Assembly (NCBI GenBank): GCA_039545295.1
Contig: BCIK01000002.1
Span: 212,706-276,705, forward strand
Reading direction: 5' to 3'
DNA length: 64,000 bases
From: Udeniomyces pyricola
Lineage: Eukaryota > Basidiomycota > Tremellomycetes > Cystofilobasidiales > Mrakiaceae
The translations under genes and the position numbers were made by a program. The notes under the pieces are model-generated. The model ran no database searches, was not told the origin of the DNA, and worked only from the letters and a program-made list of their open reading frames with translations. This document shows positions 1-10,933 of the stretch, one piece after another. Numbering within the stretch: the stretch's first letter is position 1; each line of letters opens with the position of its first letter.

Positions 1-1638
1 CCCGCGTCGACTGCCTCCATATACACTAGTTGATAATGGATTAGAGGTGGTATGATCGTCGACGCCGACCGTCGATGATCGATGCTGGTTCATAAGAGAT
101 GAAGAAGGGAAGGAGGAGGGGGCAGGGGGAGGGGGTTTCGACGATTAATCCTTCATAAATGCTTATACTAATGTGTTTCAACTATGGTTACAGTAGATTG
201 GCAGACTTAAAAAAAAAAAACCAAAAAAACCATGCGTTGTTCTGTACGAGACATCCTGCGGGTACCGTACGGCCGTCTGAAGTGATAAGACTAGGGAGGC
301 TGGAAAGCATCCAGTCGTCAAAGAACGTCTTTGAGCGTGTGCCATGGGAGAGGTATCAATCACCTCGAGAAGCTGCTCATCTCAGCCGACTGGAGGGCAT
401 CCGCTTTGCTCACAGCCCGTCCGTCACATGCGCTCACATCTCGTGAGAAGCTGTGAAAAGCAAGCCGCGTGTGACTCGAATCGTTGTTGCAGCCGCTCAC
501 AAAACACGTCACAACTGCCTTCCCCGCGGTGATATGGTTCGTCCATGATTACACATATGTATATATGTCTAGTAATCATACGCTAAGCAGTTGCATAGAT
601 CTTCATCATGCATCAACTCCTGCTCATCATGCATCAACTCCTGCTCATCATGCATCAACTCCTGCTCATCATGCATCAACTCCTGCTCATCAAACGATCG
701 CACCCATCAATCGTCGGTACAGCCTCCTGCTCGACACAACTACAAGTACCAACGTCGAGCGCCAATCGAGCGCGCGCTCGGGCCTTTGACTTTCCGACGT
801 CGTTATACCCGGCCCCGCCGACCTCGTCTCCGACACGTATAACCCCTGATCGATCATCTGCTAACCTGACAAACGCCGACTTATTGCCGGTGAAGACCAC
901 ATTGTTGGTTCATAGATTGATACCCCCCAGATCTCCTATGTCACACGCTGAACGACATTGACGACTGCATGCTAGTCAGGCCTCCCTAGCCTGATGCAGG
1001 TTGTCACTCCCCGTTGATCATCGGCCCTGTCGGCCTGTCTCATTTCGCACAACGCCCCTGTCGAGCATGCGCCCGACGCGCGCGATGTCCGACCTTGGAA
1101 GCTTGGACCTCAAATACTCAGAGCCCCTAGGCCGGTCTTCGTAGATAGAGAAAGGGCAGACTGGAAAGAGGTTGTCCGGTGGTCAGTGCGCGTGGGATCC
1201 ACGGTCAACGCATGCCCGACCGTTTACGCCTCGACCTCTTCCTTTTTCAACGGAAGCCGTCCAATATCTATCCCCCTGCCCCCCTCCCCCTCTTCGACTG
1301 CTAGTAGGATTGACCGGCGCTACGCCTGGAAGGCCTGGGCATATTGAAACGCTTCTTAAATGGACTCATATCGCATTGACTTCTCGCTACCAACCACATC
1401 CCTCTTTGCTCTTTCGTTGACGAAACGAGCCTTTCTCTTTCCATCTCGGCACACTCCGTCCATCCCCCTCCCCTAGTTCCACACTCATACCCTTCTACAT
1501 CCCTCATCCACAATTCCCAATACCCAATCCTACACCATCTCCCGTCTCCCGTCTCTCCTACCGATCTGACAATCGCCATCACTTCACTCCCTTCAGACAC
1601 CCCACCCGCCAACAATCATTCATACCCCATCGCTAGCG
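1..1638. other. Upstream intergenic region of the secreted-protein gene
   Basis: No convincing gene is visible. The stretch holds a GATC-rich patch near position 60-85, a short A run near 210, a four-copy 21-bp tandem repeat (608-691), and from about 1420 to 1630 a C/T-rich tract directly before the start codon at 1639. Such pyrimidine-rich leaders precede several genes in this window and probably mark the core promoter and 5' leader. Small open frames here have low-complexity translations and no recognisable domain. Confidence 0.6.
608..691. repeat. 21-bp tandem repeat, four perfect copies
   Basis: Four identical head-to-tail 21-bp units starting ATGCATCAACTC lie at 608-628, 629-649, 650-670 and 671-691. 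The period is a multiple of three, so frames stay open through the array; one frame reads MHQLLLI four times. There is no other coding evidence, so I treat it as a noncoding minisatellite about 950 bp upstream of the secreted-protein gene. Confidence 0.95.
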
Positions 1639-3211
1639 ATGCTGCTTACTTCTCCTCTCGCTATTGCTGCTGGCTCAGCTTTCTTATCTCTCTCGACTAC
1701 AGTCTCGGCCAAGATCGATCCTGAGGAAAGGACGTTCGGCTTGCTCAACGGTCTGCTCGGAAACGCTCTCCATCTCGGTGGAGACGTCGCTGCCGAGGTC
1801 TTGGGAACTAGTAAGTCTCTTTTCGCTCCTTGGATCGTACCTATCAGACCTCAGATGACGTGTGCTTTCCTCAAGATCCATTCTTACTCGTTCCTTCTTG
1901 TTGTTTGTTTCGTGTCAAGACTTCTGGTGGCAGGGCAAATCTTGCTCCGTTCGAGTCAAGGGAGACGTAAGCTATCCACCACGTTGCTCGTCCACCTTGG
2001 ACACTTGACGTATCACTCGCTCGTACTTACGTCTCAATTCTTGTACTCCCACCACCACTCTACTCTTCCTCCATTTTCTCGTCCCCTCGTCACTTCCCTA
2101 GGCTTATCCCGCCGGTTGGATCTCCTCCGGCAAAGTCTGCCCGCTCAACTTTGGTTACAGCTCCGACCACAGCTGCTGTGTTCCTCTCACTCGAGCTGTC
2201 TCCCTCGAGGCCATCTGGAAGACGCCTCATTGGTGAGCCCCTGTCGCTCGGTGTGGCACGATGTGATGAGTCGATTGTGAACTGACCAAACGACCGATTG
2301 TTCTATATGTCCTCCCTCTTCATTTTTCATCACCTCCCCCTTCATCTTTCATCACCTCCCCATCCTATCAGCGGCAACAATCTCCTTTCGTGGGTTTCCA
2401 GGGATTTGCTCTGTGCTCCTGCCTCCGGTATCTCGATTGGATCATCGTTCACCTTCCAGGGTCGTCATTGTCAAGCTCAAGCGGCTGGATTCGCCGGCGA
2501 TGCTTTGTCTCAGGCCATGATCTCTGCTGGTGCCACTTGCGCTTCTGACTGGTTCTTCTCGTAAGTTGACCTTGGTATCCATAGATCCCTCCTTTCCTTT
2601 TACATCCAGTTTCTTGCTCCGGATCTCAACTTCCTAGTCTCATATGCTGACGGGATCGACTTACTTGGAATGAATATCATCGGTCATCGGTCATCGGATC
2701 AAATCTCAGATCTCAACACAACGTCTGCCTTCCCATTAACGCTCAAGTAGCCGTCGGCGTTGATCTTGGCCTCATTGTCCCCACCTGGTGAGTCCACGTC
2801 GCCTAGAACTACCCAAAGCTGAACATATTGCGACTGTGCTCCCTTACTGACCATATACCTTTGGTCTTACTTCCGCCAGCAACTCGGGCCTTTTCTGGAT
2901 CTTGGACGACCTTCTCTGCCGACCTTCCGCCTCGATCCAAGCTGGTGTCACTATCGGATCTGCTTTCGAATGGGATGGTCACGCTGGTCTCATCGTACGA
3001 GGCTCGGGCTTCGTTGGCGAGGCCCTCCCTCCCCTCTGGCTTGGCCTTGGCGCTCAATGTGCTCCCAACTGGTACTGGCTCAACGTCCTGGGAGGATGCG
3101 TGCCAATCAACGCTCAAGTCGGCGCCTCTGTCGGTACTTGGTACGTCAACGAATCAACTTTACTTCCTATCGATCAATTTCAATCCGTTGCTGACCACTT
3201 CCTTGTGCTAC

Positions 3212-3243
<32 letters not shown>

Positions 3244-6012
3244 CTTTCGTTTCTTTGTCATCCCTTCTTCTCGCTCCGATTTTAATCGTCCATACTCTCT
3301 TGCAGCGCGAACGGTCTCTCGTGGATCTCTGGATCCAAATGCTGCGCTAAGGCTAGCCTTGGGGGCAAGCTCGGAGGTGGTATCTCCGCTGGCCTCTCCA
3401 TTGGAGGCGGTGTTGGTGTTGGTGTCAAAATCGGATCAAGTGCGCACATGAGTTCCTGCTGTACCAAACCGATCTTGTGCCCTATGGCTTTGTCTGATCT
3501 GATGATGTTTCCTTCCCTCTGACNTCACCCCCCCCCCCCTTCACCCCCTCCCCTCCATTCCTGTCCTGTTTCACAGACTGGGACTGGAACGGACACTCTT
3601 GCACTGTCCATCCGATCGAATTCACCGGCGATGCGTACCCTGCCTCGTGGACGTCGGCTGGCAAGCACTGTGCTACTGGGTGGTTCTTTGTCGCCTCTGA
3701 CCTGTACGTTGTCTTCATATGCACGTATACTTACGTCACACGCGCCGTTCTCAACAGTCTTCACGTGTCCCTTTTTTCTTTCTTCTTATTCTTCTGGTTC
3801 TTCATCTGCATCGTGCCATCCAGTCTCTGTCTTCCTACCTCTGCCACCGTCGTCGCTCAAATTTCGGCCAAGACTCCGACCTGCTCGAACGGCGTCTGGC
3901 TTCCGTCTCTCTTCATTTGCGATTCCTCGTCGCTTTCAGATAGCCTCGGAGGCACCGTTGCGGTTGGCGGTACTGCGTCCGCTTCGGTCGGCGTCACCAT
4001 CGGATCGGGTAAGTGATATCGTCCAGCATCTGTGTTTTGGTTCTGCTTTGCGGTCGACGGTGTGTTAATTATGTCTCTTCACAACTCGCTCCTCGTCGCC
4101 TCACTTTTCAGACTGGCAATGGAGGGGCCACGCTTGCACCGTACACGATAAGGGTTTCAAGGGCGATGATCTTCCCAAAGGTTGGATCTCAGCGGGCCAG
4201 TCGTGCTTGGATGGCTGGTACTACTCCGCTGCCGAAATGTAAGTCGCACTTTGTGTCGTCGTTGCTATTCTCAACTCATCTTGTCGTTCATCAATATTAA
4301 CCCTCACCTCGTCCCTTTCCATCAATCCCATTCTCCAAACCCCCAAGCTCATGTCTTCCCAACAATGCCGAGATCGGTGCTTCGATCGAGATTGGCAAAC
4401 CCGCTTGCCCCAACTCCGCTGTCTGGCTCCTCTCCAACTACTGCTGTGTCCGCTCGGGTACTTCTGTCGCCATTCACGCTTCAGCAACGGCTTCTGGCTC
4501 GGGTGGTGCTCAAGTCTCGGCTACTATTTCTCCCTCGGTTGGTGCTCAGGCATCAGTCACTGGTGCTGGTTCCGCCGCTGTCCATACCTCGGTCTCTGCG
4601 TCTGCGTCTGCATCCGGCTCGGCTGTTGCCCAAGTTTCGGCGACCGGTTCCGGTTCTATCCCCCAAGCATCGGGTTCCAAATGCTCTTCATCGCGTATGT
4701 GTTCCCAGTCCGTGTTTTGTTGGGTTCATGCGATGGAATCGTTCAACTGACGGTGCTATCTGTATTTCGCCTTATGCTTCCTCTTTTCGTCCTGTGCTTT
4801 CTCCTTTCCTCTTGACGTTTTTCAGAATTCTGGTGGTCGTTGAGGTCGCTCTGCCTCCCTCTCGACGGCTCAACCGGACTCGACGTTGACATCCACGCTC
4901 TTCCACCTCTTGGACGATGCGCCACGGATTACGTTTTCTCCAACAAGTACAAGTAAGTTTCATCAGGATCGCGTACCGAATCTCCCAGATTCTCCCACTG
5001 TCTCGTTCATCCTACTCGGTTCTTGCCTCTCCATTCCCGGCCTCATGCCTTACTGACGTGATTTTGCGTTCGTGTTTTTTCTCTCTCTCTCCTTTTCTCT
5101 CTTTTCTTTTTCTTCTTCTTTTTTTTCTGTGTGGTCTCTGTTTCCGTAGCCTCTGTGTTCCCAAGTCTGCATCAGTAGCCATCACCCCCGTTTGCACCAA
5201 CGATCTCAAGTGGAACGCCGGCTCAGCCTGTTGCCTCGCAACTGAGGGATCGTGCCCCTCGACCTGTACGTCTCGACGTTCTCTCTCATTGAGCTCGCGA
5301 CCTGAGATGACTTTGATCGGATGACTGATCTTCGCTTCCTTGTGTATGTATCGTGTGCTTATCCCACGTCGCATACGCCTCTTTCTTCCTCTTCGTCTCT
5401 TTTTTGTTTCTTTTCTTCCTCTTCCTCTTTTTTTCTTTTTCTTTCCTTTTCTCTCCGTCTCTCTCGTTCCATCTCTGGAAATTTAGCTTTCTATTGGGCT
5501 ATGCGACAGGTCTGTTTGCCCACGGGTGGTAAAGGCCTCACTGTCGGTACCCCTGCCGCTGGCGGTGCCTGTCCCGACAACTGGTTCTTCGCTACCCTCT
5601 GGGGTTCGTGCGTTCCCAAGTCAGCCGGTGTCTCGGTGACCCCTACATGGTGAGTGCTTGAAACGACATTCCCTTCTCTTTCCTTTCGATTTTGCGATCG
5701 TGTCGGTTCGGATTCAGTTGCGAGAATAGAAGTAACTAAAAATGATTGACACCTTTTTCTTCTTCTTCTTCTTCTCTCTCTCTCTCGCTTTAACCCCCTT
5801 GATTCCTGTTTGCTTTTTTCTGCTTGAATCGTGGCCTTTTCAGCTCGACCAAGAACTACACCTGGCAACTCAACGATCTCCGATGCTCCGATCACTGCAC
5901 TTGCTCCGATGCCACCAACACCACGGACACCGCCTCCAACGGCAAGCGATCGACCGAGACAGTCCGACAAGCCCTCGGTCGAGGTTACATTGACGTTCAG
6001 CGATCCGTCTGA
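1639..6012 (+). CDS. Secreted seven-module cysteine-rich protein, unknown family
   Basis: About 15 exons encode roughly 790 residues. The protein starts with a signal peptide (MLLTSPLAIAAGS..., likely cut after TVSA), so it should be secreted or wall-associated. Seven related modules follow. Each begins with an aromatic segment (FWWQGKSC, FTFQGRHC, FEWDGHAG, NWDWNGHSC, DWQWRGHAC, EFWWSLRSLC, FYWAMRQVC), then typically an FxGD...W.SAG..C...WFF segment, then CVP/CLP followed by an Ala/Val-rich strand, then a Cys pair. Linkers such as VGVTIGS are Gly/Val/Ala/Ser-rich; the longest, in module 5, lies near 4470-4690. Introns recur inside the same Cys codon (TG|C) and just before the aromatic segment, indicating tandem duplication of one multi-exon unit. 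The tail has NYT and NTT sequons and a Lys-Arg pair. I do not recognise the family; adhesin, wall protein or lectin-like roles are guesses. An ambiguous base (3524) falls in an intron. Confidence 0.85.
3524..3540. other. Ambiguous base beside an intronic C run
   Basis: One N at 3524 precedes a run of C in an intron of the secreted-protein gene. It is probably a base-call problem at a homopolymer and does not affect the coding frame. Confidence 0.8.
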
Positions 6013-7338
6013 TTTTCCTGATGTCAGGACGTGACAACGAACCGAAGAAGTGGGGTAAAAAGGAGAGACGGGTTTCTCTTCCCACTTACTTTGTTCTTGC
6101 ACCCCTCGTTTCTTGTAGTCTCTTTCCTGGTTTGATCGTTTTTCCCTTCGCCCTTCCCTACCTATATATGCATGGGCATGGCCTTATTCACACCTATATA
6201 CACCTATATACACCTATATACATTCCTTTACTTTCTCCCTCCTCATCCCCCTCCTTCTCCCGGCATCCAAATCAAAATAACATAAAATCTATTCTACCAC
6301 TCGTTGGTCCACCTATGACTCCTGATTGGAACTGGTTCATCCATCCATCCATTCGTTCTTTCTCACTTCTTCCCCCCCCCCAAAATTTCCCCTTCTTCTC
6401 TCTCGGTTCGCCTGAAAATCTCTTCGTCAGTCTCTCTTTTCACTCCCCCTTGGTGTTTTTGTGCGTGTGAGTAGGTGTTTTGTTTTCAATGTTATCTCCA
6501 CGCTCTTTTCATGGCCCTCTCTCCTCCCCCCCCCCCCCCCCNNCCACCATGACCAGCAGTCGATCTCAACCCTCCGAGATATATATATATGGTCTTAATG
6601 ATCTGCGTCGACTCGCTCGATGACCTAAGTTGGCTGTATAACTGCGCGCGCGCTGATATTCATGCGCAGCTAGCTGGCTTGCCTCTGACTGACTGACATG
6701 ATCGATGATCAGTTGCAGCCTAATTAGCTCTAATAAGCTTGCTTGCTACCCTTAGCTGCTATATCCCCGATAATCGATCATGATCAATGATCACCCCACT
6801 TATAAACTTGGAGCTTGATCGGCCGGTCGTTGCCTGGTTGGACCTTAGCTCGAGTAGCTCAACGTGCAACCCACACACACCATCATGAATTAATATCGAT
6901 ACTATGATATAAACATCATACGTGCACCATGCATACATATTGAATGGGCCCATCTCACAAGGTGATGTGCCCCAACAGGAATCAAAAGACGTTCGTTGAA
7001 CAAATACATGTGAAAACGATGATGGAATGTAACAGTTGAGCAAACGAAAGATGAGAAGTAAAATAAAAATGTATAGCAGAACAAAAAAAAATAGGGCAGA
7101 AGGCAACCGAGGTGTGACGTGAAGGGGAAGGGAAAGGCAGGCAAGGAAGGGTATATGTGTAGAAAGGAAAAATGTCCTTGGACCGAAAACAGAACACAAA
7201 GAGAACCCGAAAGGAAGACAAACACAACCGCATAAACGAAAAGAAGGAAAGAGGGGGAAGGAAAAGAGAAGAGCAAAGAAACACAACCGCTAGCTAGTCA
7301 AGATATCTAAGAGAGAGCAGGCATTGGGCAGTCGTTGT
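6013..7338. other. Convergent 3' intergenic region
   Basis: This is the space between two convergent genes. It holds a three-copy CACCTATATA repeat (about 6196-6226), a C run ending in NN at 6542-6543, a short AT repeat near 6580, and palindromic GATC-rich sequence (about 6700-6800). No gene is seen. Minus-strand open frames at about 6760-7286 are hydrophobic low-complexity translations of an A/G-rich strand and are not credible. Confidence 0.6.
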
Positions 7339-9507
7339 TCAATACGACGGACGTCGCTCGTCTTCGGGTGTAGGAAGAGCAGTGAGGTCCTTCTGCTCGA
7401 GATCGGGCGAGCCGTTTCGGTGTCTGGAAGGGAGAGGCATCAGAAAAGGAAAAGAAGCGTCAATGTCGAAGCTATAGATGAAAGAGAAGAACAAAACGTC
7501 CCATGAGAGGCAGCAGATGGCAGGCAACAACATACCGAAGAAGGAACATAGGGTGGAACACGTTGATTGAAATGACCGAGGCGAGCTAGAGAAAGAAAGA
7601 AAGAAAGAACGTATCCCCCAGACCGAGTTAGCAAAAAGGGTCAATCGAATGATTGAGGTGGAAGTCATGGCAGGCGAGATGCTCACAATCATCACTCCGT
7701 CGAGGACATCGAACAAGGTTTGGTTCTCGATGATCGGACCGTTCCAACCGTTGAGAAGTTCGATAGCTGGTTGTGGCGAGTTCAGAGAGAATAATGTCAG
7801 TCACGACTCTCTTCCATCCTCGGCGACAACGGACCCGGATCACACAAAAGCAGGAGCGCCACATACTTCGGTAGATGGACCTGATGAAGATGAAAAGTGT
7901 GCAGAGTCCCAAGCCGAGCAATTGAAGCTTGATGTTCTTGTCCTCTTGAGCCGAGACAGAAGGCGCGGCAAGGACCTGCGGCTTTTCCGAGAGACCGGCC
8001 TGCGCGCGCTTGGCAGCTCGACGGCGCTGGATGGGGCGGACGATAAAAGCGAAGGGGGCGAGCTGACGGACAGTGCGGCGTCGAAGGTAGTTGACGGTAA
8101 AGGTGGCAAGAAGGAAAGTGTATGCGGCCATGACGGCTGGAAAAATAAAAGGGGAAATTTGTGTACCGCAACAGAAGTTTAGCTGTGACTCTTGCGCGCC
8201 CAGGTTGATAGTAGAAGCACATCACCTACCCATTTGGAAACAGACACCGCCCACCATGACTTTAGCACCCTGATCGGCACCCTCAAGAGTGTCGGCCGAG
8301 GAGGCCATTCCTCCACCAATCGCCTGAACGATAAGCTGCATAGGGGAAAAGACGAGTGGATAGAAAATGAGTAAAGGTACATGTAGGAACGACGATCAAG
8401 ATGAAACAACAGGCAAGAACGAACCGAAACGAGGTCACCAGTCACGAAGATGGCGGTGTAAGTGGCAGGATGGAGGAAGGTGTAACCGTGGCCGATCCGC
8501 GAGACAATGACACCAAGCTGGTCAGAGGGGAAAGAAACGGAGATCAAGAGGTTGCAGTGTCAGCACCGAAACGCTAAGCAAAACGAAGCTGCGCCACTTT
8601 TGACGCAACTACGAGACCGGCGAGTCGACGACTTACCGTAACATATGCACTGGCAATGATGAAGGCGGGACTGAAGATCAAGACAGAAATCTGACCGAGG
8701 AAGGCGGTTTGGCTACTGCTCCAGAATCCACCACTAGTAGGGTTCCATTCCGCCGATTCCGCCGACCAAAGACGGAAGCCCCAACCGAGAGCCTCGAGAG
8801 CGCAACCGAGCGTGATGGTGTAAGTAAGATACCATCGTCGCGATCGAACTGTCTGGACGAGATGGACGACTAAGGTTGGACGTTGGACGCGACAGGCAAT
8901 GAAAGAAAGAAGATTGGGGGGGGGGGGGGGGAACATGGAAAGCAACGTCAGTCTTGGGGAAACAAGCTAGAAAGCTAAACTCGAATTTAAGCAAGCGATC
9001 GGACTCACTGGCGCAAAGGGCGAAGGCGATGACAAAGAAGATAGCTGGTCCCTTGTGAATGTTGTAGCCGTAGTAGCCGTACTCGACCTGTTGATAGAAC
9101 CAGTAGTACGTATCGAGATCCGTCAGAAAGCGTGTCAGCTTGAGAGATCAGAACGGACAGATACGGAGTAGCGCGAGCGCAAGCGAGTTTGGAAGCGAGG
9201 TGGCATTGTGTTTGCGGGAGAGAGAGAGCGAGAAAAGGCCGGACCTTGCCAGAGATGGAGTTTACACTGCCAACATTGTTGTTGATGATAGATGGATCTA
9301 TGATGAACGAAGTGAGGGACGGAAAGATGGTTGAGCAGGAAGATGGAGGGAGAAGTCGAGGAATGAGAGAAGGAAGGCAGTCGAGGATGGATCAGTCCCA
9401 CGTCATTCACGTGTATGCATGCGCGCGGGCGGGAACGAAGGGCTCAGCCAGCAAGAGGTGGGTGGAGGATGAGGAAGGCTTTGATTCTTACTGTCGGAGG
9501 AGGACAT
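7339..9507 (-). CDS. RTA1-like seven-transmembrane protein
   Basis: A multi-exon minus-strand gene whose pieces match the fungal RTA1/RSB1 family of membrane proteins, linked to lipid export and resistance to 7-aminocholesterol. Recognisable segments in order: YGYYGYNIHKGPAIFFVIAF (first helix, about 9000-9090), RSRRWYLTYTITLGCALEAL with GWGFRLW (about 8750-8850), FLGQISVLIFSPAFIIASAY (about 8640-8700), GVIVSRIGHGYTFL with FVTGDLVS (about 8430-8520), the GGGMASSADT loop (about 8270-8330), FIFIRSIYR (about 7860-7900), and FDVLDGVMIVSISPAMT (about 7680-7720). The cytosolic end reads LPTPEDERRPSY. The start at 9507 gives MSSSD, an intron, then PSIINNNVGS before helix 1. Exact family role is inferred only from homology. 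Confidence 0.88.
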
Positions 9508-10933
9508 GTTTGATGTGGCAAAGGCAGAGATGGGTGGCGTAGATGAAGAGCTGAGAGGATGTTGCTGTGGTTGGTCAGGTAGATGGGTGTAGGGGACAAG
9601 GTAGAGAGTTATAGCAGGAAACACGAAGGATTTGAGGCGAACATTTATCTGTCGGCCAAGAATCGCCGTGGGGCCAAGGAGGCAATCCTCAAATATCCAA
9701 TCGGTTCTTCTCTCCTTCGGTCTTCCTAATCCGCCCCTCTCCGAGCTCCGAGCTTCGGGAACCGAGCGCGCAACCGACGAGGGCCATGGCACGATGCATG
9801 ATGCATGGCAACTTTAATTCGCTTCCAAGATCCAACATGCCTTCCTGCTTCTGATCTGGCCTGGATCGAGACTGATCATGGACAGATAAATATATAGATA
9901 ATAGCCATCTCAATCATCTCATCGCTTGGCTCAACAAACGCACTCCAACTCGCTCCCGAGCTTGGAAGCGAGATCCAACAGTATCGATACAATCAGTTCA
10001 TAAGGCTACATTTAACTGAACATTTAATATTCAACGTTGATTATTCCACTTAGCACAACGTTACTACGCCATTCAACGTTCCACAATTCAATGATCTTTC
10101 AATGCAGTCGCCGCCCTCGAGCGCACTGCAATTCAATGGCACACATGAGTACACGTGGGCATGCCACCCTGTCTGTCCCACGTCAGGTCTGCAACCACTG
10201 AGTACTCAATACTGAGTACCGAGCTGCATAGCATATGCATCACGCTACCGTGCCTCGATGTCACTCATGATCAACAGAGCAATCCATGTTCCCCTCCCTC
10301 CGATCTAAGCCTAAACAGTTGAAAGTCGCCGCCTGCATAACAACACTACTTGAGATGAGACTGCTGCGCACACGCCCATGAACACGTCAGACGTCGGACT
10401 GCGCGCTCATGTGTCAACAGTAAGCTGTGCGCTGAACAACCAACGTACAAGCTACACACTACAAACCCATGATTCTTAAGCTCGTATATAAACAGTCAAT
10501 TCTATAAGGTCAGGGCCGACCGACTCGGCATCCATACCTCAACACCGTACAGACGTGTGTTGATGTTGGTATCGTTGACATTGTGTGTTCCTAGGGCATA
10601 ATGAGATGAAGAACAATTAATGTCACAAGGACCCAATTCGTTGACGTTATAATAAGCCTTGCATCAAGACAAGATAACAATCGTCTTGGATTGTCCGCGT
10701 CAGATGATCAACTCATGATGTCTTGAGCGGCGCTAGCTTAGTAACTGGTTCTTGTTGCGCCATATTTATATCGGGATCGGACTGAAGGATGATTCTTTCC
10801 ATTTATCGAGAATATACGATCGAGATCGTTTGGGAGGATATTCCGCATCCTTCTTCTTTTTATTTCCGCCTTCTTGTGGGTGGGTCAGTTCGAATGACAT
10901 TATCCTTCTACCTTGTTGTTGTACGTCTACAAG
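9508..10933. other. Intergenic region, promoter of RTA1-like gene
   Basis: About 1.4 kb between the start of the RTA1-like gene and the 3' end of the aldo/keto reductase gene, both on the minus strand. It holds a CATGATGCAT repeat near 9795-9810, AT-rich sequence at 9890-10070, and an inverted repeat GTACTCA...TGAGTAC at 10203-10220 that also contains two direct copies of ACTGAGTAC. No gene is visible. Confidence 0.5.
10203..10220. promoter_or_regulatory. 7-bp inverted repeat in RTA1-like promoter region
   Basis: GTACTCA and TGAGTAC are perfect inverse copies separated by four bases, and ACTGAGTAC is directly repeated across the same site. It lies about 700 bp upstream of the RTA1-like start codon. 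A dimeric regulator site is possible, but this is inference from symmetry only. Confidence 0.25.

Noticed and set aside
608..961. 117-codon frame over the 21-bp repeat
   Set aside because: Its start is made of repeat sequence and the rest has no recognisable features; all frames are open in the repeat by arithmetic.
6530..6543. NN after a long C run as a possible scaffold gap
   Set aside because: Only two ambiguous bases at a homopolymer; more likely a base-calling problem than a join between contigs.
6759..7286. Minus-strand open frames rich in Phe/Leu/Ser
   Set aside because: They are translations of the pyrimidine-rich complement of A/G-rich spacer, with no domain and no neighbouring exons.
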